Origin: Hahellaceae bacterium
Lineage (GTDB): Bacteria; Pseudomonadota; Gammaproteobacteria; Pseudomonadales; Oleiphilaceae
NCBI GenBank assembly: GCA_024234575.1
Contig: JACKOB010000004.1
Coordinates: forward strand, 310,001-374,000
Length of the DNA stretch: 64,000 nucleotides
Direction of reading: 5' to 3'
Shown: positions 28,558-39,576 of the stretch, piece after piece
Layout: each line of letters starts with the position of its first letter
Numbering within the stretch: the first letter of the stretch is position 1
Notes under the pieces: generated by a model
What the model saw: only the letters and a program-made list of their open reading frames with translations
What the model was told of the DNA's origin: nothing
The model's database searches: none
Program-made: the position numbers and the translations under genes

Positions 28558-28593
28558 CCCCCAATTAAAGTCTGTGCGCTTGCCTTTTTGTAG

Positions 28594-30609
<2,016 letters not shown>

Positions 30610-30768
30610 AGCGAGTTATCGGCGCTCTTTTTCGGCTAAAGTGCATGGGTGTGCTCTATTGGCTGGTAATTGTGTGAACCAGAATCCGTTTCTGGCAAGT
30701 TAAGCTAGCCGATGACCGCTTTATTTAATAAGCTTTTCGAGCGTTTAACTAGGTATATGGAATTATTA

Positions 30769-33534
30769 ATGTTGCAAACGAATAGGATTGTTGTTGGCTT
30801 GACGTTATTGCTTTTAATCGGTGGCATATCTGCTTGCTCGAATGAAGCCAGTACAAAAAATGTTGAGATTTTGGGCGAGCCATCTACTGTTGCTTATCTC
30901 GGGGTAGAATATTCGTACAATTTTGGGTCTGCCGGAGGAGATAATCTTCACAATTATTCATTGTCTCTTCATCCTGATTGGCTATCACTCGAAGCAATAG
31001 AAAATACTGCGCGGTTTGGTGTCGTAGCGAGAGGTATACCCGGTATTACAGGGGGTAGAAGAGGTCTTGCTGATTTAGCGACCAGTAAAAATATAACGCT
31101 ATCAGTGACAGATAATGGCCGGTTTGGCAGTTACAGCTGGCCTATAGAGGTAAAAGAAAATACCGTTGGCGTAACTGCGCCTGCCGTTGTTGAAGAAGGT
31201 AAGGCCACAGAGGTTGATGAGCAAAATCAAAGCACCGGTGGCGAATGTCAACTACCTGATATGTCTGTTAGGACTATTACCGTCGATAACGTCGACTATA
31301 AGCTTTATCCAATAATTCTGGATGTTAACCTTCTGCGTCCTTCTGTTGAAGTGGTGAAAGTTAGGTATAGCTTTAGTACCGCTTATAAAGATGACAATCC
31401 TGAAGGTGAGCAAAGTCGCCAGAATAGAGAGCACGCTCGTGCAAATCATGACTATATAATAGATTACGATAACGTTAATGCAGAAAATAGTAAGTTTTAT
31501 AACGCTTTGCGTAATCCTGATGAATTATATGAGCCCGGTGTTGTGACTTTTGAGCCAGGAGTTACGAAGTGTTTCATTCGGGCCTACGTTAACGAAGATT
31601 TAGTCGCTGAGGCTACCGAAGTTTTCTCTGTAAATTTGGATGAGATAATTCAAGGGATTGCATCGATTGGGACGCAAGAGAATGACTTTGTGCAGATTAG
31701 AGATAACGAGCCAACCGTCTCCTTCGAGGAAACCGGGCCATTTTCTATGAGTGAAGGTTCTACACGGACATTTGTCGCCTCATTAGATAAAATCCCAGGG
31801 TTTAAGGAAAATATTGGCGGCTCGCCAACTCCAGTCAGCTTTGATGTAATAGTCAACTTCTTACGCTTAAAATCGAGTGAAAAAGCAAATGTGGGAGATT
31901 TTGTTTTTTATACTTGGGTTGAGGCGGATCGCGTTGTGGAAGACACCATTGATGAAGCAACAGGGTGTCTAAGATGGGGTGAAGAACCTATTCCGACCGC
32001 TAGTAGTGAACTGCTTAGTCTTAACTTTACCGGAGACCAAACAAAGAGGGAGTTCCGTGTTTGCCTCCTAAATGATGGTGACAATGACATTGGTAAAGAT
32101 GATGAGCTTGTTTTCGGATTTCGTGATGATTTTGGTACCATCTCCGCTAGGCCAAGTTTAAATACTTTGAGTATTTTAATTAATGAATGGCTTAATGAGG
32201 TGGTAGTTGCCAGTGGCGATGAAGTAGTTTTGGACTCGATTATAGATGCAGATGGAAATCTTGTTTTATTAGGTAGTTCTGCATCCGAGGGTGGGATACC
32301 GTTTCTTAGGTTCTTTAATAGGTTTGGGATAAGTACCAAACCGGATATTACACTTTTACCGATGGCTGGGGTGTCTAGGCCAATAGGCCTTGCATATTTT
32401 GAAGCCGTAAATAGTGACAAAGAAGCGTTGGCCGATAATGATAAAACTAATGACAAAATTTATTCAGTTTCTGTTCTATTAGAAACAGATAAAGGAATTG
32501 GCGATGGCTTTTCCGGTAAAGATGCTTACTTAGCTACGTATTCCAGGGTTTCGAATGTGCAGGAGTACAGTTTGGAGTGGGATGTTCAAATTGGCTCATC
32601 CTCAGATGATATTCCTGCCTCTTTGGCGATAGCTGGAGGTAATTTCTATATTGCGGGCACAACTTTTGGTGACTGGTCGCGTGCCATCGTCGAGGGTGAG
32701 AATGATATTTGGCAGGATCAGGTTCACAAGGGAAATGGCGATCTCTTTGTTGCCAAAGTTTCTTATTCTGAAGGCTCAGTTCTAAACGATTGGACTAACG
32801 TAATTGGCACTGACAGTGCCGAAAAGGCAGTTTCGCTTATAGCAACAACAGGTCAGGTTAGTGTTGTGGGGCAAACAGAGGGTATTCTTGGAGATTTTTC
32901 TTTCGGTGGTGTGGATGGCGTGCTGGTAACTGCTGATGTGAGGAACTCTACTGTAGGTGTGATAAACCAATTTGGGTCCGCTCGTGATGACCAAGTCACT
33001 ACACTATTAAGAAACGGTAGTCTTTGGGTTTCTGTGGCTAGTGATCAGGAAATATTTGATAGTATGGATAGCCTACAAGAAAAGCTTGATGCAGGTTCTG
33101 CTCCAGAGGATTTTGATTCAATAGTCACCAGCCATGTTCGGTTTGGGGTAGAAATGAATATTGTGTCAAAGAGTTTGAAGGTCGCATCGATAGATAACGG
33201 CCTTGACTTTGTAAACAGTGCAGTAGCTGGTGATGGTGCGAATTATTTAGCAGGCTCAACAACAGGAACTCTATTAAATGAGTCTGAGGACGAGTTAAAT
33301 ATTGGGCGCAGTAATCTCGGTGGCAGTGATGCCTTCGTAATGAAAACAAACTTTAAACGTCAGGAAGATACAGACGAAAGTATCGCTTGGATCTACCAAT
33401 TTGGGTCATCTGCCGACGATTTTTCTGTTGATGTCGAGCTGGAAAATACAGCCAAGCTATCTATCGTGTGGAGAGAAGGCTTTGATTTCAAAGCATCGAA
33501 GCTTTCTACTGAAGGTGTTAAATTAGTGCGCTAG
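30769..33534 (+). CDS. Large lipoprotein with Calx-beta-like and SBBP beta-propeller repeats
   Basis: A 921-residue predicted outer-membrane lipoprotein. The signal ends in the lipobox ISAC (Cys23) with Ser at +2, which favours the outer membrane. An Ig/cadherin-like region (about 30-130) is followed by Calx-beta-like blocks (VTFEPGVTKCFIRAYVNED; FSMSEGSTRTFVASLD) to about 470. The last 400 residues hold degenerate propeller repeats of the SBBP kind (IGSSSDDIPASLAIAGGNFYIAGTT; FGSSADDFSVDVEL). It is probably surface-exposed, with an adhesion or matrix role by analogy only. ATG 30769 gives the neatest lipoprotein signal; ATG 30712 and 30757 are alternatives. Codon use looks more AT-rich than ligA. 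Confidence 0.8.
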   Translation: MLQTNRIVVGLTLLLLIGGISACSNEASTKNVEILGEPSTVAYLGVEYSYNFGSAGGDNLHNYSLSLHPDWLSLEAIENTARFGVVARGIPGITGGRRGLADLATSKNITLSVTDNGRFGSYSWPIEVKENTVGVTAPAVVEEGKATEVDEQNQSTGGECQLPDMSVRTITVDNVDYKLYPIILDVNLLRPSVEVVKVRYSFSTAYKDDNPEGEQSRQNREHARANHDYIIDYDNVNAENSKFYNALRNPDELYEPGVVTFEPGVTKCFIRAYVNEDLVAEATEVFSVNLDEIIQGIASIGTQENDFVQIRDNEPTVSFEETGPFSMSEGSTRTFVASLDKIPGFKENIGGSPTPVSFDVIVNFLRLKSSEKANVGDFVFYTWVEADRVVEDTIDEATGCLRWGEEPIPTASSELLSLNFTGDQTKREFRVCLLNDGDNDIGKDDELVFGFRDDFGTISARPSLNTLSILINEWLNEVVVASGDEVVLDSIIDADGNLVLLGSSASEGGIPFLRFFNRFGISTKPDITLLPMAGVSRPIGLAYFEAVNSDKEALADNDKTNDKIYSVSVLLETDKGIGDGFSGKDAYLATYSRVSNVQEYSLEWDVQIGSSSDDIPASLAIAGGNFYIAGTTFGDWSRAIVEGENDIWQDQVHKGNGDLFVAKVSYSEGSVLNDWTNVIGTDSAEKAVSLIATTGQVSVVGQTEGILGDFSFGGVDGVLVTADVRNSTVGVINQFGSARDDQVTTLLRNGSLWVSVASDQEIFDSMDSLQEKLDAGSAPEDFDSIVTSHVRFGVEMNIVSKSLKVASIDNGLDFVNSAVAGDGANYLAGSTTGTLLNESEDELNIGRSNLGGSDAFVMKTNFKRQEDTDESIAWIYQFGSSADDFSVDVELENTAKLSIVWREGFDFKASKLSTEGVKLVR

Positions 33535-33602
33535 TGTAAATGTTGGGCTTAGTGAGTGGTTAAGTTAAGTTTTTTGTGGTCCAGGTGAATTTGTCGCGCG
33601 GT

Positions 33603-34208
33603 TTAGCCTCTCAGATCAAGGTTTTTTTCTTTTAATGCGATCATTTCTAAAAAGTTTGTCAAGGTGATGATTCCGATTGCATAATCGTTTTCCATCACCA
33701 AAACCGCATCTAGTTTTAGGCTTAGCATGAGTTTAGCTACCTCGTCTGCTGGTATAAGCGGCTGGGTTGAGTATATTTCGCTGTAATATTTCTGCTTTGT
33801 ACTTCCATTCATATTTGAGTCCAATCTCTTTTTTAGAAGGTTTTCTTTCGTGAGAATGCCTTCGATATATCCTTCTTCACTTGTAATCACAATGTGATTT
33901 GTTTCATATCTATCCATTAATGATTCTACTTGATCAATTGGTAGAGACATGTCTGCACTGATGATTGGACTACTCATGATGTCAAAGGCAGTAATGCTGT
34001 CGTTTTTGTAAGCTTTTGTTTGATCTGGTTCATTCTTTCCTGTGGCTATACGAGGAGAGCTTGGATACGTTTCAGCTGTTGATGGTGAGTGGGTGGCAGT
34101 CGCCTCAATTGAAAATGGAGCGGGTGTTTTAGCTACAGGTTTGATCGTTTTACTTGGTTTGACCGGTGCTTTTATTCTGTTATTTATGTCATGAACAAAA
34201 AAAAACAT
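33603..34208 (-). CDS. Protein with a pair of CBS domains
   Basis: A 201-residue cytoplasmic protein. The N-terminal 75 residues are a Pro/Thr/Ser-rich low-complexity tail. Two CBS motifs follow: TAFDIMSSPIISADMSLPID with HIVITSEEGYIEGILT, and IYSTQPLIPADEVAKLML with AVLVMENDYAIGIIT. CBS pairs usually bind adenine nucleotides or SAM and regulate a partner. It starts 6 bp after the MnmC-like gene, so it is the last gene of a ppiA-mnmC-CBS operon. Partner and ligand are unknown. Confidence 0.85.
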   Translation of the reverse strand: MFFFVHDINNRIKAPVKPSKTIKPVAKTPAPFSIEATATHSPSTAETYPSSPRIATGKNEPDQTKAYKNDSITAFDIMSSPIISADMSLPIDQVESLMDRYETNHIVITSEEGYIEGILTKENLLKKRLDSNMNGSTKQKYYSEIYSTQPLIPADEVAKLMLSLKLDAVLVMENDYAIGIITLTNFLEMIALKEKNLDLRG

Positions 34209-34214
34209 TAGCTA

Positions 34215-36260
34215 TTACTCCTTTTTTATTCTGTTTTTAATAAGCGCTCTAATTGTAAACCTCGTTGGATGTAATGCTTCGATGATACTTCTGTCAATTG
34301 AAAATGGGGCGTTGAAAATATAGTCCGATATAATTTCGGCCGAAATTGGACTTGTTGTCAAACCTTTTGAACCGTGACCGACATTGACATATAAGCCATC
34401 GTAATAGCTACCTAATGATGAAAACCGATAGTTGGAGTCTTTCGTCAAGTGAAAGAAGTCTTGCCTGATTTTTTCATCATCGGCCACAGGGCCAACTAGA
34501 GGCATGTAGTCGGGGGTGGTAGCTCTGACTGATACTCGATTAGCCATTTCGGTTGTTGGATGGCTTGTCACTCCTTTGTGTAGACTTGCGGATAGGTGTC
34601 TTAGCTTGCCTATGTTGTCGAGAGTTTCTGTTTCATTTATATCAGTGTTGGTTTCACCTAGTACGAAAGATGCTCCAAAGCATAGCTTTTGGTCGGAGGT
34701 CTTCGCGACATAACCATCTCCACATAGCACCGTGTTCAAACTGTTTGTTGGGTCACCTTCAGAAATAGTGACCTGACCACGAATCGGTTTTAAAGGAAGG
34801 TGTGAGGTTTGGTTAAGCTTTAGCGTGTCAATGGCTGCTGCGATGACCACGATTTGGGCCGATAAACTGCTCTTATCCGTACTTTGTAGGTACCAAAAAT
34901 TATTCTCTGAGCTTTTAGCAAGGTTTTGTACTTCGAAGCCAAGTTGAACTTCAATTTTCGGATGCCGCAGCAACTCGGTGCAAAGTTGCCTTGGGAATAC
35001 TCTTCCGCATTTGAGAAAGAGGAGGGCAGGTGCGTCGAGTGGCGTGTTGGCTAATGTGCTGGCTTCCTCTTTGGTGAGAAACTTAACGACATCGCCGGCA
35101 AAGTTGCTTTGTTTAACGAGCTTTTTGGCATACTGAAGATCGGCGTCTGTGTTTAGTAATTGCAGTACGCCACAATTATCATATATTTTCTCCACATTGC
35201 CTTTTAGTGCCATCATTCGGGCATTGGCATTGGTGCAGGCGATCATTGCTAGTTTTGTTGGCTTGGTATACTCGGTTCCCGGTTTGACATAAAGCACACC
35301 AACAGGATTACCCGAGGCGGCCGGCGCAACTTCATCAGCCTTGTCTACAACGACAACGTTCATTCCCCTTTCAGCAAGCGTCCTTGCAGTCCATGCGCCC
35401 GCCATTCCGGTACCGATGACAATAGCCTGATTCAGTTCTTCTGGATTAAATCGTGGTGGTGACGAGCGGTTGAACCAGGGGCGGTTAGCCGGAAACCTCG
35501 GGTAGCGGCTTCGCAGTAGGGAGCCATGGAACGGTGAGTTTGCTTTGTGTTGTCCGGCCGAGATGGTTTCGCTGCATTGTTCGTTCTTAATAGTGTTGTT
35601 ATCAAATCCAATTGATTGTAATTGCTCGTTAAAATAATGGTTGTGGCCTTTACAAACGAATGTTGTTTGCTCGTAAAACGTGCTAATAAGTGATTTTACT
35701 GATGCATTGGGTAAATCTGAAAGAGTTGGTGATGAGTCCACAAAATTGAGAAACCAGCAGTCGGCAAGAAAATGATTTGTATTAAGGCTGTCTTTTATGT
35801 CCCCAAAAATCAAGGTAAGGGCGATTCTATGGGTGGGTAGCCATATTCTGTGGGTACCCATTTGGTTGGGGGGGTAGGAGTTGCTGATGTCTTTAATGAT
35901 TTCCTGGTCTTTGTCGGCTAACTCACCGAGGGTGCGGAGTTGTTCACGGGTTAGTGCGCTGGAAGCGTATGCGACATAGTGCAGTGTTGTGTTGTGTTGG
36001 GATGAATAGACTTTCCATAATAGGGATGTGTCTAGAAATCGGATTCCTTTGCCAAAATTTAAATCGGCAATGACAAATATGCCTGGTTTACCGCTGTTAA
36101 TCTCTTGCCATCTTGTTTCGAGACCGTTTAGCCTGAGAAAAGGTTCTTCGTCACCGAGTTGTAGCAAGGGGGGCTTTGCTGCAGTGGGGGCGCTGGATGC
36201 GCCCCCGCTTGAGGTAGTGGTCGATGACTTGGTGTCTTTTCTATTTGGCACTAGCTTCAT
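34215..36260 (-). CDS. mnmC: MnmC-like FAD oxidoreductase with degenerate methyltransferase half
   Basis: A 681-residue protein aligning with bifunctional MnmC, which finishes mnm5(s2)U at the tRNA wobble base. The C-terminal FAD half is well kept: VIGTGMAGAW (about 281-290), AASGNPVGVLY, IRGQVTISEG, CATTPDYMPLVGP-like RATTPDYMPLVGP, and NVGHGSKGLTTSP. The N-terminal methyltransferase half is eroded: the SAM loop is NFGKG (68-72) instead of GFGTG, the catalytic FLDGFAP block reads FLNFVDS, and a Ser/Thr-rich tract replaces the usual N-terminus. Oxidase activity seems likely, methyl transfer doubtful. ATG 36260 overlaps the ppiA end by 20 bp; the longer frame to 36356 lies wholly inside ppiA. 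Confidence 0.82.
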   Translation of the reverse strand: MKLVPNRKDTKSSTTTSSGGASSAPTAAKPPLLQLGDEEPFLRLNGLETRWQEINSGKPGIFVIADLNFGKGIRFLDTSLLWKVYSSQHNTTLHYVAYASSALTREQLRTLGELADKDQEIIKDISNSYPPNQMGTHRIWLPTHRIALTLIFGDIKDSLNTNHFLADCWFLNFVDSSPTLSDLPNASVKSLISTFYEQTTFVCKGHNHYFNEQLQSIGFDNNTIKNEQCSETISAGQHKANSPFHGSLLRSRYPRFPANRPWFNRSSPPRFNPEELNQAIVIGTGMAGAWTARTLAERGMNVVVVDKADEVAPAASGNPVGVLYVKPGTEYTKPTKLAMIACTNANARMMALKGNVEKIYDNCGVLQLLNTDADLQYAKKLVKQSNFAGDVVKFLTKEEASTLANTPLDAPALLFLKCGRVFPRQLCTELLRHPKIEVQLGFEVQNLAKSSENNFWYLQSTDKSSLSAQIVVIAAAIDTLKLNQTSHLPLKPIRGQVTISEGDPTNSLNTVLCGDGYVAKTSDQKLCFGASFVLGETNTDINETETLDNIGKLRHLSASLHKGVTSHPTTEMANRVSVRATTPDYMPLVGPVADDEKIRQDFFHLTKDSNYRFSSLGSYYDGLYVNVGHGSKGLTTSPISAEIISDYIFNAPFSIDRSIIEALHPTRFTIRALIKNRIKKE

Positions 36261-36837
36261 CTTTAATAATGGTTGCTTTAATAATAGAAATATTCTTGAT
36301 TGGAACGTCTCCCATTCCTGACTTTTGGCCCGTTTGTGTTTGGCTGATTTTATCAACGACGTCCATACCCTCTACAACTTTGCCAAATACCGCATAGCCG
36401 TAGCTTTGAGAGTTTTGGTCAAGAAAGTTATTGTCGACAACGTTGATGTAAAACTGTGAGGTGGCAGAATGAGGCGCATTGGTTCGGGCCATTGCAACAG
36501 TGCCGCGGGAATTGTGCAGCTTATTATCTGCTTCATTCCTTATCGCTTTTCTTGTGCCGGGCTTCTGGTTGAGTCTATCGTCAAAACCTCCCCCTTGAAC
36601 CATGAAGTTCGGAATAACGCGGTGGAATATCGTGCCGTTATAGTACCCATCATTAACGTAGGTGAGGAAGTTTTCAACGCTGATTGGTGCTTTGGATGGG
36701 TTTAACTCCAAAATAACAACGCCTTCTGTTGTCTCAATTTTAACCCGGGGGCTGTTATCTGGTTCATTTGCCGTAACGCAGAATGATAAAAGAAGTGTAA
36801 AAAAAGAAACTAAAAGTTTGTTGCCAAGGTTTTTCAT
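36241..36837 (-). CDS. ppiA: Periplasmic peptidyl-prolyl cis-trans isomerase (cyclophilin A type)
   Basis: A 198-residue cyclophilin with a signal peptide (KLLVSFFTLLLSFCVTANE), so it acts in the periplasm. The catalytic blocks [39 protein letters not shown] and YAVFGKVVEGMDVV are all intact. It is the first gene of a minus-strand operon, overlapping the start of the MnmC-like gene. A cysteine in the signal region (SFCVTA) does not sit in a convincing lipobox. Confidence 0.92.
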   Translation of the reverse strand: MKNLGNKLLVSFFTLLLSFCVTANEPDNSPRVKIETTEGVVILELNPSKAPISVENFLTYVNDGYYNGTIFHRVIPNFMVQGGGFDDRLNQKPGTRKAIRNEADNKLHNSRGTVAMARTNAPHSATSQFYINVVDNNFLDQNSQSYGYAVFGKVVEGMDVVDKISQTQTGQKSGMGDVPIKNISIIKATIIKDEASAK

Positions 36838-36901
36838 TATTATTTCCTGTTTAGCCTTTGATTTAGAGGGTTAGTTTACAGAATGCTTTTAGAGTATTAA
36901 A

Positions 36902-36920
36902 TATCTAAAGCTTTTAGATA
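36902..36920. promoter_or_regulatory. 19-bp perfect palindrome, candidate operator
   Basis: TATCTAAA-GCT-TTTAGATA lies between the divergent ppiA and MshEN-protein genes, 10 bp before the sigma-54-like element. Confidence 0.45.
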
Positions 36921-36930
36921 AGCGCAGCTT

Positions 36931-36947
36931 CTGGAGCTTGGGTTGCA
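36931..36947 (+). promoter_or_regulatory. Sigma-54-like promoter upstream of the MshEN-type gene
   Basis: CTGGAGCT-TGGG-TTGCA: GG and GC have the correct spacing and TTGCA is exact. The -24 box differs from TGGCACG at three places. The leader to ATG 37111 would be about 150 nt. Confidence 0.4.
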
Positions 36948-37110
36948 GAATTGTGTATTTAGTGCCTAATCTTGAACCTGCTGCTATCTTTTACTTACCA
37001 ATGCACCTTTTAACAAAAATTAACCAATTGAAAAGAATTTATCATATACAAACTTTCGTCAGAGTCGCATTATGATTTTGGGAGTACTGCTCGAATAATA
37101 AGGGGTCATC

Positions 37111-37860
37111 ATGTTGTCATCTAAGAAACATATCGATAAGTCGCGTCTAGGGCGGCTGCTCGTCAATCGAGGTTATATCAGCGAAGATCAATTGCTATCA
37201 GCGCTGACCGTACAAAGAGAGATGGGGGTTAAACTTGGTGAAGTGCTCGTTCAGAGAGGGCTTATTTCTGAGAGAGATCTTTCCAGAACACTAAAGCATC
37301 AGGATAGATATCGTTTTGCCGCGGCATTTGTTGCAATGGTCGTGACGCCATTACAGCCAGCTGTTGCTTTCGCTTCGGGTGCTGCAGGAGCAACCATACC
37401 CAGGGCACCCGTATCTGCAAGTGAGCAAATTGCGCAGTCAAAGTTTGGAACAATGCGCGCTTTAGGTGACGATGAACTTGGTGGTGTATCTGCACAAGGG
37501 TTTGTTGAAGACTTTCAGAAGCTCAGCGATAGGATTACAGCAGTTAAAAGTGGTGAATACAATGATGCTGACTATCAAGAAGATATTACTCAGGTGGAGA
37601 TGCTAACTCACTTTTTTTTGCCGATCACAAATTTCATAGAGTCTGACACTAAAATCGAGGGTGTTGTTTATGACTCTTCAAAGCCAATTATGAGTGTGAA
37701 CGACGACGGCAGCGTAACCATGGGTTTTCCGACGCATATTGACAGAATTTCTATGGAAAATATAAATGTGGCTGGAGCGACATCTCCCTCATTTGGTAGT
37801 CTTTACATATCAGATATAAATTTCAATCCTGATATGAATATAACGATTAGAGTTCACTAA
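37111..37860 (+). CDS. MshEN-type (c-di-GMP-binding-like) domain fused to an exported ELxxVxxQ domain
   Basis: A 249-residue protein of unusual layout. Residues 12-35 and 41-64 are two 24-residue motifs of the form (R/K)LGxxLxxxGxIxxxxLxxxLxxQ, five residues apart: the known c-di-GMP-binding MshEN arrangement. Next comes a hydrophobic segment (69-88) ending AVAFA-SG, like a signal peptide with an AxA site or a type II anchor. ELGGVSAQG (122-130) follows, a motif seen near the start of many secreted gammaproteobacterial proteins, and then a beta-rich tail (SFGSLYISDINFN). No ATPase domain is present, unlike MshE or GspE. AGGGG lies 5 nt before the ATG. It may be a c-di-GMP-responsive surface or fibre protein; this is inference. 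Confidence 0.7.
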   Translation: MLSSKKHIDKSRLGRLLVNRGYISEDQLLSALTVQREMGVKLGEVLVQRGLISERDLSRTLKHQDRYRFAAAFVAMVVTPLQPAVAFASGAAGATIPRAPVSASEQIAQSKFGTMRALGDDELGGVSAQGFVEDFQKLSDRITAVKSGEYNDADYQEDITQVEMLTHFFLPITNFIESDTKIEGVVYDSSKPIMSVNDDGSVTMGFPTHIDRISMENINVAGATSPSFGSLYISDINFNPDMNITIRVH

Positions 37861-37881
37861 TTTTTTATAAATACATGTGGT

Positions 37882-37918
37882 GATGGTCCGAGCTCTTGTA
37901 ATTAGAACTCGGACCATC
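37882..37918. terminator. Bidirectional hairpin terminator before folD
   Basis: GATGGTCCGAG and CTCGGACCATC form an 11-bp perfect stem with a 15-nt loop, between convergent genes and 4 nt from the folD stop. Confidence 0.75.
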
Positions 37919-37921
37919 TGT

Positions 37922-38776
37922 TTATACTGGCGATATTTCGGCCGCAATAAGTGTGTTTTCCATTAAAGACGCAACGGTCATGGGGCCAACACCTCCAGGA
38001 ACAGGTGTGATCCATCCGGCCCGCTCTGACGCCTTGGCAAAATCAACATCACCTTGCAGGGTGCCATCGTCCATTCTGTTTATGCCTACATCAATAACAA
38101 TTGCGCCAGGCTTGATCCAGTCCCCTTTTACCAGCCCCGGCTTTCCAACGGCAACAACGAGAAGGTCTGCCTGCTTTACTTTTGCTTCAAGGTCTTTGGT
38201 GAATCTGTGTGTTACGGTAACTGTGCAGCCTGCAAGCAAAAGCTCTAAAGCCATGGGTCTGCCAACGATGTTCGATGCGCCAACAATGACAGCGTCCAGT
38301 CCGGTAAGCTCAATGTTTGTTGATTCCAGTAAGCTAATGATTCCTTTTGGTGTGCAGGGGCGCAGAGCCGGCATTCTTTGTGCGAGTCTCCCCACGTTGT
38401 AGGGGTGAAAGCCATCTACATCTTTCGCCGGGAGAATTCTCTCTAGTATAAGGTCTGATTTTAAGTGCTGAGGTAATGGGAGTTGCACTAGAATTCCGTC
38501 AATCTCATCGTCTGCATTTAATTCATCAATTAACGATATCAGCTGCTCCTGTGTAGTATTGCTGCTTAGCTCGATTTTCTTAGAGAAAAATCCCACATGG
38601 TTACATGCCGCCGTTTTGTTTTTAACGTAAACGCCGCTTGCAGGGTCGCTTCCTACTAGGACAACCGCCAGGCCGGGAGCTCTAAGGCCTTTGCTTATCC
38701 TTGTTTCAACGGCCGCTTTGACCTTTTCCTTCAGTGTGTGGGAGATTTGTTTTCCATCAATAATTTTTGCAGTCAT
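37922..38776 (-). CDS. folD: Methylenetetrahydrofolate dehydrogenase / cyclohydrolase FolD
   Basis: A 284-residue bifunctional enzyme that interconverts 5,10-methylene- and 10-formyl-tetrahydrofolate with NADP+, supplying one-carbon units for purines and formyl-Met. The signature blocks [14 protein letters not shown] (catalytic Lys), [28 protein letters not shown] (NADP site) and [13 protein letters not shown] are all intact. Length is standard. It lies beside the tRNA cluster, tig and clpP, as in Pseudomonas. The ribosome-binding site is weak. Confidence 0.96.
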   Translation of the reverse strand: MTAKIIDGKQISHTLKEKVKAAVETRISKGLRAPGLAVVLVGSDPASGVYVKNKTAACNHVGFFSKKIELSSNTTQEQLISLIDELNADDEIDGILVQLPLPQHLKSDLILERILPAKDVDGFHPYNVGRLAQRMPALRPCTPKGIISLLESTNIELTGLDAVIVGASNIVGRPMALELLLAGCTVTVTHRFTKDLEAKVKQADLLVVAVGKPGLVKGDWIKPGAIVIDVGINRMDDGTLQGDVDFAKASERAGWITPVPGGVGPMTVASLMENTLIAAEISPV

Positions 38777-38910
38777 ATTGGCTATAAGTTTTTAGTAGAT
38801 AGGGGGCGTAATTTTCTCACTTTATTTATTGAATAACAAAAAAAACTAAGTCCCATGGGGAGCTCGACATTAAATCGATTCACGCATTATGAAAAATGTC
38901 TAAAATGATG

Positions 38911-38939
38911 TTGACGGCAGTAGGATCGGCAAGTATCAT
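38911..38939 (+). promoter_or_regulatory. Promoter of the tRNA cluster
   Basis: TTGACG, 17 bp, TATCAT, followed by the GC-rich discriminator TCGCGCC, as expected for stringently controlled stable RNA. It is about 30 bp before tRNA-Pro. Confidence 0.65.
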
Positions 38940-38970
38940 TCGCGCCATCTTTGCTAAGGCACTTGATGTT

Positions 38971-39047
38971 CGGGGTATAGCGCAGTCTGGTAGCGCGCCT
39001 GCTTTGGGAGCAGGATGTCGGGAGTTCGAATCTCTCTACCCCGACCA
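38971..39047 (+). tRNA. tRNA-Pro (anticodon TGG)
   Basis: 77 nt with acceptor CGGGGTA/TACCCCG, anticodon stem CCTGC/GCAGG with loop TTTGGGA, T-loop GTTCGAATC, and encoded CCA. Confidence 0.95.
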
Positions 39048-39120
39048 ATCTGTTAAAAGGTTGGCAAATGTCTGTACGTTAGTAAGGTGGCTAAAACCAC
39101 TGGGATATGCAAGGTAGTGA

Positions 39121-39197
<77 letters not shown>

Positions 39198-39230
39198 TGT
39201 TGTGTGATAGCAGTGTAGTAAGTGTGTAAT

Positions 39231-39307
39231 GGTGGACGTAGCTCAGTCGGTAGAGCTCAGGATTGTGATTCCTGCGGTCGAGGGTTCGATCCCCTTCGTC
39301 CACCCCA
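39231..39307 (+). tRNA. tRNA-His (anticodon GTG)
   Basis: 77 nt counting the encoded extra G at -1. Acceptor GTGGACG/CGTCCAC, anticodon stem CAGGA/TCCTG with loop TTGTGAT, and encoded CCA. Confidence 0.95.
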
Positions 39308-39375
39308 TTTAGACTCTGCAAAGGGTTTAAAAGTAAGGCAAGATGTCAGTATTCACTGATGTCTCAAAAAACAAA

Positions 39376-39461
<86 letters not shown>

Positions 39462-39508
39462 TGTTTCTATATGCGTACAGCAATTCTCCTATTTATAAAC
39501 TTATAAAC

Positions 39509-39537
39509 TTGCCAGATAGTCATTTGGTTTGTACCAT
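39509..39537 (+). promoter_or_regulatory. Predicted sigma-70 promoter of tig
   Basis: TTGCCA, 17 bp, TACCAT, between tRNA-Leu and tig; about 30 nt of leader follow. Confidence 0.4.
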
Positions 39538-39576
39538 TCGATGCAGGTTTTTATTTGAAGATTTTGAGGATACCCC

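Noticed and set aside
36261..36356. N-terminal extension of the MnmC-like protein
   Set aside because: It lies wholly inside ppiA in another frame and adds a sequence unlike MnmC.
38896..39117. Open frame across tRNA-Pro
   Set aside because: It runs through the tRNA gene and its promoter, with no start signal.
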